Assembly (NCBI RefSeq): GCF_040537815.1
Contig: NZ_JBEWSZ010000001.1
Location: forward strand, 310,001 to 374,000
Direction of reading: 5' to 3'
Length of the DNA stretch: 64,000 nucleotides
Source of the DNA: Mesorhizobium shangrilense
Lineage (GTDB): Bacteria > Pseudomonadota > Alphaproteobacteria > Rhizobiales > Rhizobiaceae
The notes below the pieces were generated by a model that had not been told where the DNA came from, ran no database searches, and saw only the letters and a list, made by a program, of their open reading frames with translations. Made by a program: the position numbers and the translations under genes. This document shows positions 34,283 to 43,121 of this stretch, piece after piece. The stretch's first letter is position 1. Each line of letters begins with the position of its first letter.

Positions 34283-35431
34283 ATGACCCTTACCAATCGA
34301 GACATTGTCGAGTTGACGGCGTGGCGGCGCAGGCTGCACCAGAATCCGGAAATCTCGAACGAGGAGGAGAAGACGGCGCGCGAGGTCGTCGATTTCCTCG
34401 CCGATACCGGGCCGGACAAGGTGCTGACCGGATTGGGCGGCCATGGCGTAGCGGCGGTCTATGACAGCGGCAAGGCGGGACCGACGGTGCTGTTTCGCTC
34501 TGAACTCGATGCGCTGCCGATCGAGGAACTTTCGGGCGCCCCGCATTCATCGCTGGTGCCCGGCAAGTCTCATATGTGCGGCCATGACGGGCATACCGCG
34601 ATCCTGGCGTCGCTTGGCCGCCAGTTGGGGCGCGAGCGGCCGGCGCGCGGCCGGGTCGTGCTGATGTTCCAGCCGGCGGAGGAAACCGGCAATGGCGCGG
34701 CCGGCGTCGTCGCCGATCCCCGCTTCGGCGAGATCGCGCCGGATTTCGCCTTCTCGCTGCACAATCTGCCCGGCGTGCCCCTGGGCGAGGTCAGGCTCAA
34801 GCCGGGCGTGGTCAATTGTGCTTCGCGCGGCATGCGCATTACGCTGGAGGGCAAGACAGCGCATTCGTCGATGCCCGAAACCGGCACCTCGCCGATGCTG
34901 GCGATCAGCAAGCTGATGCCGGCATTGCCCGCGCTCGGGCGCGGCACCTTCGCCGACGACGAATTCGGCATGGTCACCGTCACCCATGCAGCGATGGGCG
35001 AGGCCGTGTTCGGCATTGCGCCGGGTCATGCAGAGGTGTGGGCAACGTTGCGCACCCGGCGCGACGAGCGGATGGCGAATCTGTGCGCGGCCGCCGAGGC
35101 GCTGGTCACCGGGATCGCCAGCCAGCATGGGCTTTCCGCCCGCTGGGACTATCACGAGATATTCGTCGCCAGCGTCAATGCGCCGGACGCGGTGGAGCAT
35201 CTGCGGCGCGCGCTCGATGAAGAGGACGTGTCGCAGGGCGAGGAAGACCTGCCGATGCGCGCTTCGGAGGATTTCGGCATCTTCGGTCACAGTGCTTCGT
35301 CGGCTATGTTCTTTCTGGGCGCAGGCGAGCGGCACCCGGCCTTGCACAATCCCGACTATGATTTTCCCGACGACCTGATCCCGATCGGCTCAAGGATCTT
35401 CATGCGCACGGCGCGCAATCTTCTGGGCTGA
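34283..35431 (+). CDS. M20-family amidohydrolase (hippurate hydrolase/HipO-like)
   Basis: This is a 382-residue metallopeptidase. HQNPEISNEE near the start, RSELDALPIEEL (Asp75), CGHDGHTA (metal-binding His101 and Asp102) and MFQPAEETGNGA (Glu133/134) are the dinuclear-site and catalytic motifs. The dimerisation domain follows (about 180-290). Near the C-terminus EDFGIFGHSASSAMFFLG provides the last ligands. M20D enzymes cleave N-acyl or amide bonds such as N-acetyl or N-benzoyl amino acids, or indole-acetyl conjugates. The substrate is open. The start has GGAG 8 bases upstream. Confidence 0.92.
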   Translation: MTLTNRDIVELTAWRRRLHQNPEISNEEEKTAREVVDFLADTGPDKVLTGLGGHGVAAVYDSGKAGPTVLFRSELDALPIEELSGAPHSSLVPGKSHMCGHDGHTAILASLGRQLGRERPARGRVVLMFQPAEETGNGAAGVVADPRFGEIAPDFAFSLHNLPGVPLGEVRLKPGVVNCASRGMRITLEGKTAHSSMPETGTSPMLAISKLMPALPALGRGTFADDEFGMVTVTHAAMGEAVFGIAPGHAEVWATLRTRRDERMANLCAAAEALVTGIASQHGLSARWDYHEIFVASVNAPDAVEHLRRALDEEDVSQGEEDLPMRASEDFGIFGHSASSAMFFLGAGERHPALHNPDYDFPDDLIPIGSRIFMRTARNLLG

Positions 35432-35550
35432 GCGCATCCTGGTTCCTGGAGCAGTCCTTGGCCAAAGCGGACCTTTCCCGGACAGTGCCGCCCGTCAATG
35501 ATGCCGAGCCTTTGCCGTTGCCGTGGATAGTGCTGCGCACCCTCATAGCG

Positions 35551-36135
35551 TCAGGACGCCACTTCGTCCTGGCGCTGCTGGATCAGCGTCCGCGCCGCAT
35601 CTTTCGCCGCCGCGAGGACGCGATCCGATAATTCCGTCCCTTCGACGGTGCGGGCTATTTGAAGCGCGCCGATGAGCGTCGCAAAGACACTCAGCGCCAC
35701 ACCTTCCGGATCCTTGGCCTGTGGAAGCGCTTCAGCCAACTGGCGCACCAAGGACAGCAAGCGGTCGGTATAGACTTCGCGCGTGTCGGGTGGTTGACGC
35801 GCGAGTTCCGGCAGAAGCGCGGCGGACGCGCAGCCCTTTCCCGGATTGTCCCGGTGCTCGGCTGACAAATAAGCCTCTATGGCCATTTCCGGGCCGCCGG
35901 CGGCCAATGCCTCCCGCAGTTGATGCGACTGAGCATCCAGAGCTGCCGCCACGCTTTCACGGACAAGTTCCGCCTTGGATTGAAAGTGCGGATAGAAGGC
36001 CCCATTCGTCAGCCCGGCGTCGCTCATGATCGTTGCCAGTCCGGACGCAGCTATGCCATCGCCCCGAAAACGGTCTGCGGCGACTTCCATGATCCGGCCG
36101 CGTGATGCGTCCCTTCTGCCCTTTTCGTAGCGCAT
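35551..36135 (-). CDS. TetR/AcrR-family repressor
   Basis: This is a 194-residue regulator. The N-terminal helix-turn-helix is RGRIMEVAADRFRGDGIAASGLATIMSDAGLTNGAFYPHFQSKAELVRESV. The rest is a ligand-binding domain with two Cys/Ala-rich stretches (GKGCASAALLPEL). It is divergent from the SDR at 36239. The intergenic region has two palindromes (36156-36174 and 36180-36193) as candidate operators. It probably represses the SDR/oxidoreductase module. Confidence 0.92.
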   Translation of the reverse strand: MRYEKGRRDASRGRIMEVAADRFRGDGIAASGLATIMSDAGLTNGAFYPHFQSKAELVRESVAAALDAQSHQLREALAAGGPEMAIEAYLSAEHRDNPGKGCASAALLPELARQPPDTREVYTDRLLSLVRQLAEALPQAKDPEGVALSVFATLIGALQIARTVEGTELSDRVLAAAKDAARTLIQQRQDEVAS

Positions 36136-36155
36136 GGCTGCTATTCCTTTCTGTT

Positions 36156-36193
36156 ATTGCATTATGGATGTAATGTGATATTATGATCATAAT
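36156..36193. promoter_or_regulatory. Two palindromes between divergent TetR and SDR genes
   Basis: ATTGCATTATGGATGTAAT (36156-36174) is a dyad with 6 of 7 arm pairs. ATTATGATCATAAT (36180-36193) is a perfect 14-bp palindrome. Both are AT-rich and placed in the divergent promoter region, as expected for TetR-type operators. Confidence 0.55.
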
Positions 36194-36238
36194 TCAATTA
36201 GCGAGAAGAAGCTAGCCCTCATGGCTTTGGAGCATGAA

Positions 36239-37054
36239 ATGAATATGAATTCCGCAAAAACCGCTGTTGTGACCGGAGCCTCCTCGGGCATCGGCCGCGC
36301 CAGCGCCGAGGCCCTGGCGCGGGCCGGGTTCACTGTCTTCGGGACAAGTCGGCGCACGGTCGGCAACGGTCCGGACGGCGTGACCATGCTGGTTTGCGAC
36401 GTGACGGACGGTGAAGCCGTCGCCGCACTTGTTTCCACTGTGCTCTCGCGGACCGGCCGGATCGACGTGCTGGTCAACAATGCCGGCGTCGGCCTGCTCG
36501 GGGGCGCCGAAGAATCCTCGGTCGCACAGGTGCAGGCGCTGTTCGACGTCAATCTGTTCGGCGTCATCCGCATGACCAATGCGGTGTTGCCTTCGATGCG
36601 GCGGCGCGGCGAAGGGCGCATCATCAACATCGGCTCGATTCTGGGATTAGTACCGGCGCCATACTCAGCTCACTACTCGGCAGTCAAGCACGCGCTCGAG
36701 GGCTATTCGGAATCGCTCGACCACGAGGTGCGTGCGTTCAATGTCCGCGTCTCGGTCATCGAGCCGGCATACGTGCGTACCGTCTTCGACCAGAACGGGA
36801 TTGAGCCGGATTCGGTGTTGAAGGAATATGATCGGGCTCGAGCCGGGGTCGAAACGCTGCTTCGCGATGTGATGCCGACAGCCGATCGGCCGGAAGTGGT
36901 CGCGGATGTGGTCGTCAAGGCAGCGACCGATGCCCGTCCGCGACGGCGCTATACCGCCGGCAAGGCAGCGCGGCAGGTCAGCATGCTGCGCCGGTTTGCC
37001 CCGGCGGAGATCTTCGACAGGAGCCTGCGCAAGCAGTTCCGCCTGCCGGCCTGA
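36239..37054 (+). CDS. SDR-family oxidoreductase
   Basis: This is a 271-residue classical SDR: TGASSGIGRASAEAL (nucleotide binding), LVNNAGVGLLGG, INIGSILGLVPAPYSAHYSAVKHALEGYSESL with the catalytic Ser, Tyr and Lys. The start at 36239 has GGAG seven bases upstream. It is the first gene of a module with a broken alpha/beta hydrolase and a quinone-oxidoreductase-like enzyme. Its control by the divergent TetR is likely. The substrate is unknown. Confidence 0.92.
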   Translation: MNMNSAKTAVVTGASSGIGRASAEALARAGFTVFGTSRRTVGNGPDGVTMLVCDVTDGEAVAALVSTVLSRTGRIDVLVNNAGVGLLGGAEESSVAQVQALFDVNLFGVIRMTNAVLPSMRRRGEGRIINIGSILGLVPAPYSAHYSAVKHALEGYSESLDHEVRAFNVRVSVIEPAYVRTVFDQNGIEPDSVLKEYDRARAGVETLLRDVMPTADRPEVVADVVVKAATDARPRRRYTAGKAARQVSMLRRFAPAEIFDRSLRKQFRLPA

Positions 37055-37119
37055 ACGGAGGATTTCACGCACATGAGACTGGCAACCACAGCGCAATTGG
37101 TAAGGCCCCACGGGGGGAA

Positions 37120-37380
37120 GTGCCAAGCATGACATATACGTTCAATCAGTCGATCAAGGCCTATGGGCTGCAAAAGCCGCAAGACCTGAGCACCATCGGC
37201 ATTCCTACCCTGGTTGCGAATGGCGATCGGGACAGGATGGTGCCGAGCGCCAATACCCACGATCTCGCCAGGCGTATCCCGGGGGCACAACTGGTCATCT
37301 ACCCGGATGCCGGGCACGGCGGAATCTTCCAGAATTACGCCGATTTCGTCCCGAAAGCTCTTTCTTTCCTCGAGGGCTAA
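37120..37380 (+). pseudogene. C-terminal fragment of an alpha/beta hydrolase
   Basis: The 86 codons read FNQSIKAYGLQKPQDLSTI, then GIPTLVANGDRDRMVPSANTHDLARRIPG and VIYPDAGHGGIFQ. This is the catalytic Asp (GDRDRMV) and His (DAGHGG) end of an alpha/beta hydrolase. The nucleophile-elbow half, about 200 residues, is absent, and only 65 bp separate it from the SDR stop. It is therefore a deletion remnant inside a TetR-SDR-hydrolase-oxidoreductase module. Confidence 0.75.
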
Positions 37381-37469
37381 GGCCTTTCCCACGGGGCGGC
37401 TTTGCCGCCGTAAACGCTCGGCCTGTTTCGTCCCTGAACACCAACAGACCCTTTCAGAAAGCCACTGCC

Positions 37470-38471
37470 ATGAAGGCATTCGTCGTCGACAAATATAACA
37501 AAAAGGGCATTCTGCGGCTGGCCGAGATGCCGGAGCCGGAGCTCGGGGATAGCGATGTCCTGGTCGAGATACATGCCGCGGCGGTGAACCTGCTCGACTC
37601 CAAGATCAGAACCGGGGAGTTCAAGCTCATCCTGCCCTATCGCCTTCCGCTCATCCTGGGCCATGATCTGGCTGGAACGGTTGTCCGCGTGGGATCAAAG
37701 GTCCGCAAATTCAAACCCGGCGACGATGTCTATGCGCGGCCGCGCGATGGCCGGGTCGGGACATTCGCCGAGTTCATCGCCATGGATGAGGCCGACTTGG
37801 CCTTGAAGCCTGAGAATCTCAGCATGGAAGAGGCGGCCTCGATCCCTCTTGTCGGTCTGACCGCCTGGCAGGCGCTCATTGAAAGGGCAAACCTGAAGAA
37901 AGGACAGAAGGTCTTCATTCAGGCTGGCTCCGGCGGCGTGGGGACATTCGCCATCCAACTGGCAAAGCACCTCGGCGCCACCGTTGCGACAACGACGAGC
38001 GCGGCGAGTGCCGATCTGGTCAAGGGTCTCGGCGCCGATGTCGTCGTCGACTACAGGAAGGACGACTTCGAGAAAGTCCTGTCGGGCTACGATGTCGTCT
38101 TGAACAGCCAGGACGCCAAAACGCTTGAAAAATCCCTGAATGTACTGAAACCGGGCGGGAAGCTGATCTCCATCTCCGGTCCGCCGGATCCCGAATTTGC
38201 CAGGGAAAAAGGACTGAACCTGGTCCTGAGGCTGATCCTGCGCTTTCTGAGCCGCGCAATCCGGGCCAAGGCCAAGCGCCGTGGCGTGAAGTTTTCTTTC
38301 CTTTTCATGCGCGCGCAGGGTGATCAGCTAAGCAAGATCACGTCCTTCATCGAATCCGGAGCGATCCGCCCGGTTGTCGATCGGGTATTTCCGTTCGAAG
38401 CGACCAATGAGGCTCTGGCTTACGTCGAGACAGGACGTGCCAAGGGCAAGGTCGTCATCAAGGTCAGATAG
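37470..38471 (+). CDS. NADP-dependent quinone-oxidoreductase-like MDR enzyme
   Basis: This is a 333-residue medium-chain dehydrogenase/reductase without the structural zinc cysteines. The N-terminal GroES-like domain has LILGHDLAGTVVRVGSKVRKFKPGDDVYARP. The Rossmann part is VFIQAGSGGVGTFAIQLAKHLGATV. The tail is VDRVFPFEATNEALAYVETGRAKGKVVIKV. Family members reduce quinones or enones with NADPH in the cytosol. It follows the hydrolase remnant and SDR on the same strand and probably belongs to the TetR-controlled unit. Confidence 0.92.
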   Translation: MKAFVVDKYNKKGILRLAEMPEPELGDSDVLVEIHAAAVNLLDSKIRTGEFKLILPYRLPLILGHDLAGTVVRVGSKVRKFKPGDDVYARPRDGRVGTFAEFIAMDEADLALKPENLSMEEAASIPLVGLTAWQALIERANLKKGQKVFIQAGSGGVGTFAIQLAKHLGATVATTTSAASADLVKGLGADVVVDYRKDDFEKVLSGYDVVLNSQDAKTLEKSLNVLKPGGKLISISGPPDPEFAREKGLNLVLRLILRFLSRAIRAKAKRRGVKFSFLFMRAQGDQLSKITSFIESGAIRPVVDRVFPFEATNEALAYVETGRAKGKVVIKVR

Positions 38472-38564
38472 AACTCCCTGTCTTTGAACTTGATGTCCGC
38501 TCCCCGCGCTTTGCTGATGTTGGGCAGTCTTGGCTTCTGACCCCAGAGTGGACCACGCGCGCCA

Positions 38565-38606
38565 TCACAGCGCCAAGCTGCCTTGCTCCACCTCATCGCC
38601 GCTACC
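38565..38606 (-). repeat. Short copy of the 3' end of the HerA-like ATPase gene
   Basis: On the minus strand this segment encodes DEVEQGSLAL and a stop. The HerA-like gene at 39061 ends with EEVEQGSLAL and a stop. The nucleotide match covers about 35 bp. The two copies flank the lipoprotein gene at 38679-39014. It is probably a recombination scar. Confidence 0.5.
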
Positions 38607-38678
38607 CGCTTGTGAGGAGGAGATTTCCCTGTACTCTCCGCAATGCTTGGGCAGGAGGCTTGGGCAGGGGGCTTCGGA

Positions 38679-39014
38679 ATGAGAATTGCAATCTGCGTCG
38701 CATTGGCCGCGACAATGGCTGGATGCGCGGCCTCTCCGGTCGACTATGGCGCGTCGCTTTCGCAGCAAGACCAGAAATGGGCGTCGCCGCAATGCCAGAA
38801 GGCCCGCATGGCGGCAGCGGACTATGAGGCTCGCGAAAAACAGCACCCGGGGTGGGCGTTCGTCGCGCTCGGCCCATACGGGCTGGGCATCATCGCGGCG
38901 GCCAAGGAGCAGGAGCAGAAGCAGCGAAAGCTGTTCGCCCGCGAGGTGCACCTGCAATGCTCGAGCCAGCCATTGCCCAAGGCGTTGCAGGGCGATCCGA
39001 GCCCCGTGGGCTAG
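38679..39014 (+). CDS. Predicted lipoprotein, about 111 aa
   Basis: From ATG 38679 (GGGGG about eight bases upstream) the protein begins MRIAICVALAATMAGCAASP. This is a lipoprotein signal peptide with lipobox MAGC and Cys16 as the acylated residue. The mature part is short, with EQEQKQRKLFARE and two further Cys (PQCQKA and LQCSSQ) that could form a disulfide. There is a second hydrophobic stretch (FVALGPYGLGIIAAA). No family is recognised. It lies between two short copies of the HerA 3' end. Confidence 0.7.
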   Translation: MRIAICVALAATMAGCAASPVDYGASLSQQDQKWASPQCQKARMAAADYEAREKQHPGWAFVALGPYGLGIIAAAKEQEQKQRKLFAREVHLQCSSQPLPKALQGDPSPVG

Positions 39015-39060
39015 ACGAAGTATCCATAGGCATAGCGAACCGCGCTGCTGCGCAAGGCCC

Positions 39061-40563
39061 TTACAAGGCCAGGCTGCCTTGCTCGACCTCTTCAGCGCCG
39101 GGGTCGCCCGGCGCTGTCGCCCAGGCGAGTTCGACCAGCGTCACGGTGCGTCGGCCGGTGCCGTCATATTGGCACACGATCAGGCCCTGTTCCTCGATAT
39201 AGGTCAAAAGGCGGCGCGCGCGGCGCAGCGAGTGCGAGCCATAGGCGCGGGCGATCGCGGCGTCGCTGGGGCAGGCCCAGCCTTCCTTGGCGGCGCGCGC
39301 GATCATCATGAACACGCCCTGCATGTCCTCGGGCAGCAGCGACGCCCGCACCGAGACATCCTGCCAGGCATCATCCTGCGCCATGTCGGAGCCGACGCCG
39401 GCACGGGCGCGGGTCAGCATGCGGCGGAAGCCGCCGAGGTCCGGCACCACCGTAGCCAGGCCCTCGATGCGGCAGCGCACGACGAACTCCTGGTAGAGCA
39501 CGCCGATGACGCGGAACCCCGCGTCGGGCTGCGCCAGGATGGCTGACAGTATGCCGTCCATGCGCTCGCGCCGGTCGGCGAGGTCCTCGGCGCTTACAGT
39601 GGGCTCGGCCGGTTCGGGACGAAATTCCAGTGCCGCCGACTTCGCCGCCATCAGCTGGTCGAGCAAATCGGGCGAGGGCTGCCGGCGCTGCGGTCGCACG
39701 GTTTCGGGCGGCGGTGCGGCGAGGATGATCGCGCGCGCATCCTCCAACGCTGATTCCGGCAGCGGCATCAGGCGCGGCGTGCCGTTGCGCGGGCTGGTGT
39801 CCGTCGCGCCGATGCGCAGGCCCAGCGGACGGCGCGACAAGGCAGGGCCGAGCGCCATGAAGTGCCCGCGCTCCAGGTCGCGGAACGCCTCGGCCTGCCG
39901 CCGCTCCATGCCCAGCAGGTCGGCGGCGCGCGCCATGTCGATGTCGAGGAAGGTGCGGCCCATGAGGAAGTTGGAGGCTTCCGCCGCGACATTCTTGGCG
40001 AGCTTGGCCAGGCGCTGCGTGGCGATGATGCCGGCCAGCCCGCGCTTTCGGCCACGGCACATCAGATTGGTCATGGCGCCGAGCGAAAGCTTTCGCGCCT
40101 CGTCGGACACCTCGCCGGCCACCGCCGGCGCGAACAGCTGCGCCTCATCCACCACCACCAGCATCGGGTACCAGTGGTCGCGGGCGACCTCGAACAGTCC
40201 GCCCAGAAAGGCGGCAGCGCGCCGCATCTGGTTTTCGGCGTCGAGCCCTTCGAGGTTGAGCACGGTGGAGACGCGGTGCATGCGCGCCCGCTCGCCGGCC
40301 GCCTGCAGGCCGCGCTCGGTATGCTCCTCGGCGTCGATGACCAGATGGCCGTAACGCTCGCCCAGCGAAACGAAATCGCCCTCGGGGTCGATGATGGTCT
40401 GCTGCACCCAGGGCGCGCTCTGCTCCAGCAGCCGCCGCAACAGATGCGACTTGCCCGAGCCCGAATTGCCCTGCACCAGAAGGCGGGTGGCCAGCAGTTC
40501 CTCGAGATCGAGCGTAGCGGGCGCGCCCGCCGTCGTCTGTCCCATCTCGATCGCAACGGTCAT
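39061..40563 (-). CDS. HerA-like ATPase (DUF87 class)
   Basis: This is a 500-residue protein. The start at 40563 has AAGGAG eight bases upstream. Walker A is VQGNSGSGKSHLLRRL (near residue 35), Walker B is MLVVVDEAQLFAP, and a sensor region TNLMCRGRKRGLAGIIATQRL follows, as in HerA/FtsK-type DNA translocases. The C-terminal 250 residues are mostly helical with a possible winged-helix part (IARAYGSHSLRRARRLLTYIEEQGL). In archaea HerA works with NurA in DNA end resection. No NurA, SIR2 or other partner is adjacent here. It is probably a chromosomal ATPase of unknown role. Confidence 0.82.
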   Translation of the reverse strand: MTVAIEMGQTTAGAPATLDLEELLATRLLVQGNSGSGKSHLLRRLLEQSAPWVQQTIIDPEGDFVSLGERYGHLVIDAEEHTERGLQAAGERARMHRVSTVLNLEGLDAENQMRRAAAFLGGLFEVARDHWYPMLVVVDEAQLFAPAVAGEVSDEARKLSLGAMTNLMCRGRKRGLAGIIATQRLAKLAKNVAAEASNFLMGRTFLDIDMARAADLLGMERRQAEAFRDLERGHFMALGPALSRRPLGLRIGATDTSPRNGTPRLMPLPESALEDARAIILAAPPPETVRPQRRQPSPDLLDQLMAAKSAALEFRPEPAEPTVSAEDLADRRERMDGILSAILAQPDAGFRVIGVLYQEFVVRCRIEGLATVVPDLGGFRRMLTRARAGVGSDMAQDDAWQDVSVRASLLPEDMQGVFMMIARAAKEGWACPSDAAIARAYGSHSLRRARRLLTYIEEQGLIVCQYDGTGRRTVTLVELAWATAPGDPGAEEVEQGSLAL

Positions 40564-40729
40564 GTCTCGACTCTCCTTGAGCGGAGGGCTTATCAACCCG
40601 GGTGCGACCAGTCGAGCGGGGATGCGGGGAGGCGGGGCGTTGCGCACAGCGGGTTGCAATCGAAGGTCATGTCTCTTGACTTTTGTTGCTACTTAAGCGC
40701 GAATTTTGCCCATTGCGGGAGGGGGAATG

Positions 40730-41577
40730 ATGCGCGTCGGGAAGCCGGTTGTTGTTTTGCGGCAAGCCGCTTTCTGCTTGCTTGTGTTTGCGTGGCCGGC
40801 CTCGGCGGCGGAGTGGTGGCAAGGGTCCTTCGTGCAGGAAGGGAGTTTCCCATCGTGCAAAGGCAACGACACGCAGGTCAGCTACTCTGCCGGGCAAGCA
40901 AATTTCCGGACGCCGATTGCGCGGTCCGGACGTCCACGCCTTTGCAGGGCGTGGACGCGGTGATGTTGGACATGAGCTGCACCGGACCGGCGCAAGCCGG
41001 CGCGTTCCAGCGCCGCCAGCTTCTCGTCAAGATGGACGACAACAAGGTCGGCAGCTTTCCGCACTTCCAGACGCTGCAGCGCTGTGGCGCCAACGGCGAA
41101 ACCATGGCGCAACCCAAGCCGGACTGCGAACCCGACGCGCGGCTCTACCGATCGGAACTCTCTGCTGACAACAGCGCGGACTCCTATCAGGAGATGCAAT
41201 TCACCGGCGAGGTTGAGGGCACTGTCGAGCTGACGGAATATTGAAAGGGCAAGGCAGTGTGGACCGCCCACGGAACCCACGCCTGTTCCAACGGCGCGGT
41301 CATCTGTTCGATATCGTTCCCGTTGACGATGGGGACCACGGTGGACCTCGCCTATGACGCCGTGGTCGACGCCAACTATAGGAACGACTGGATCGTCGTG
41401 CCCACCCTGCGCCAGTCCGTCTATATGGAAGAGATGAGAACATCCGCGAGCGACGAGGAAGTTCAGCGCCCGACCTATACCGGCCTGGTCGTGGATTTCC
41501 TTAATGGGTTTGTTCCGAAGGATGGCGAGGGGATAGAGCCTTATAATGTTTATCGCTATGCGGGCTGCAAGGGGTAG
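40730..41577 (+). pseudogene. Secreted-protein gene broken by a frameshift and an in-frame TGA
   Basis: The first frame gives a signal peptide (VVVLRQAAFCLLVFAWPASAA) then WWQGSFVQEGSFPSCKGNDT, and ends shortly after QANF. The -1 frame continues without a gap: PDADCAVRTSTPLQGVD, SCTGPAQAGAFQRRQLLVKMDDNK to VELTEY, then TGA at 41242-41244. The same frame continues VWTAHGTHACSNGAVICS to 41577. The full product would be about 280 residues, Cys-rich and secreted. The frameshift lies exactly on A AAT TTC (40900-40906), with stem-loops at 40906-40929 and 40932-40956. Two lesions favour decay. Family unknown. Confidence 0.6.
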
Positions 41578-41646
41578 GGTAGGGATTGGGAGGGCTAGCA
41601 AAACGAAGTCGTCCTCGGGGCCGACGATGGGCTGCTGCCCGGAATG

Positions 41647-42609
41647 TCAGCTGGCCGGGATTATCGGTGTAGCCGGATCATGCGGTCCGGGAACATGGCC
41701 GGCAGGGACGACTTCCGCGGCTCCGAGAACGTGCTTCTCTTGGTCGTCAAAGAAAATGTGAGCGCCAAGCGCCTTTAGAATCGGAGCCTTTTCCCGGCTT
41801 CCGACGAAGTGTGCTTCATCGGCAGGTGTCCCCCAAGCCCTCAGCGTACGGATGACGCGCTCATGCGCAGGGGCGTTTCGAGCGGTCACAAGTGCAATAC
41901 GGACCTTACTGACGTTACCCTCATTTAGGAAAACTCGGCGCAATGCAGACAGCTTATGAAGAAAGTTGCCAAACGGGCCGCGTGCCATTGGATTGCTAGC
42001 GTTTGTGGTCTCATGAGCGAGAAAGGCGTCCAGGCCCTCTTCTTTGTAAATCGCGTCGGACTCGGGGCCAAACACGACAGCGTCGCCGTCGAATGCAACC
42101 CGGACCTCACCTTGGGGCGTTTCTGCACGATCCTTGGGTGCCAAGCCGAGCCGTGCAGCGGCCGCCCCACCAACCACCGCTCCTTTTACGTCCGCATCCG
42201 CGTTTGAGAGAAACAGGTCGATGCCCCATGCTGGTACAAAGGGCGCAAGCGACCGCCCGCTAGTAAAGCTGCCCGTCTTAACAACAAGTCCGTGGTGATC
42301 GATCGATTTGAAGGCCCGGAGGGAGAGGTCGGGTGAGTTCTGAGACAAGAGAATCACCTCAACATATGGAGCCGCACCGGGATCGTTCAGCGCGAGTAGC
42401 CGCTCGACCACCTCAAAGCCGGCACCCTTGCCGAGGATGACCTCCTCCCGCTGGAGTTGCATGGCGGCATATGCCTTGACGCCGGACTGCTCGAATACGC
42501 GGTGCTCTTCCTCCAAATTAAAAAGTGCGCGCGTAGAGATTCCGATGCGGAGAGGACTGGCCCTTAGCTCAGCCTCAGGATCGGCATTCCTCTTGTCGTC
42601 CTCGCTCAT
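41647..42609 (-). CDS. Cytosolic 5'-nucleotidase family protein (cN-I type, PF06189)
   Basis: This protein has about 320 residues from MSEDDKRN. An upstream ATG at 42648 (MGVKVYEIRESP) is equally possible, and neither start has a clear ribosome site. The domain starts RIGISTRALFNLEEEHRVFEQ and contains VEVILLSQNSPDLSLRAFKSI, FLSNADADVKGAVVGGAAAA, VAFDGDAVVFGPESD (the DGDAV acidic catalytic-type motif) and IALVTARNAPAHERVIRTL, as in cytosolic 5'-nucleotidase I. It would dephosphorylate nucleoside monophosphates. It lies downstream of the small hypothetical and the GHKL-nuclease gene on the same strand. Confidence 0.82.
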   Translation of the reverse strand: MSEDDKRNADPEAELRASPLRIGISTRALFNLEEEHRVFEQSGVKAYAAMQLQREEVILGKGAGFEVVERLLALNDPGAAPYVEVILLSQNSPDLSLRAFKSIDHHGLVVKTGSFTSGRSLAPFVPAWGIDLFLSNADADVKGAVVGGAAAARLGLAPKDRAETPQGEVRVAFDGDAVVFGPESDAIYKEEGLDAFLAHETTNASNPMARGPFGNFLHKLSALRRVFLNEGNVSKVRIALVTARNAPAHERVIRTLRAWGTPADEAHFVGSREKAPILKALGAHIFFDDQEKHVLGAAEVVPAGHVPGPHDPATPIIPAS

Positions 42610-42752
42610 GAACGGAGATTCGCGAATTTCATATACCTTTACTCCCATATTGGACGACAGGCAGCGGGAAGATGTACGGCCTGCTATGGGTGGCCACATT
42701 TTACCAGCCGCAACGCCACGATAAGAAGATGCGATCCTTGTGCGGCTGCACC

Positions 42753-43103
42753 TTACCTCTGAGCTCCGCGATGAACCTCAGGATAGATCGTGTAGCCCAT
42801 TTCTCCGCTTGGGTGGTCTTTCGCCCAGGCCATCACCTCATTAGTTGGCACGACAAGTCCGGTTTGCCCGGTTGGTTCCCAGCAATTCTTGCCAGACTTC
42901 ATGTAGAAATCGCCAGAGTTTCCGACATTGATACGGCCGCTGCTCGTTCTTCTGAGGCCGAAAGTTGCAACCTCATAGGTGAGGATGCCACCGTGTGTAC
43001 GGCGAACAACGGCGACCGACCCCTCGGGCGTGCTGCGGTAATATTTCTCGATTTCTTTCTCGGTCTGATGGGCACATGGTGAAAGCTTGGTGCTGAAGGA
43101 CAA
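42753..43103 (-). CDS. Conserved hypothetical, 116 aa
   Basis: The core is EGSVAVVRRTHGGILTYEVATFGLRR, then FYMKSGKNCWEPTGQTGLVVPTNEVMAWAKDHP. The SGKNCW-x-P-x-GQT block is reminiscent of short rhizobial hypotheticals, and I know of no function. It is predicted to be a small beta-rich soluble protein. It starts 18 bp after the GHKL-nuclease stop codon and is probably co-transcribed with it. Confidence 0.65.
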   Translation of the reverse strand: MSFSTKLSPCAHQTEKEIEKYYRSTPEGSVAVVRRTHGGILTYEVATFGLRRTSSGRINVGNSGDFYMKSGKNCWEPTGQTGLVVPTNEVMAWAKDHPSGEMGYTIYPEVHRGAQR

Positions 43104-43121
43104 TGCTAATCCTCGAATTTT

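Noticed and set aside
39061..40563. HerA as part of a SIR2-HerA or similar defence system
   Set aside because: No SIR2, NurA, DUF4297 or other known partner gene is next to it. The neighbours are a lipoprotein and a broken secreted protein.
41242..41244. The in-frame TGA as a selenocysteine codon
   Set aside because: The flanking VELTEY-x-KGKAVW pattern fits a Trp-to-stop change. There is no SECIS-like loop immediately downstream, and the gene has another lesion.
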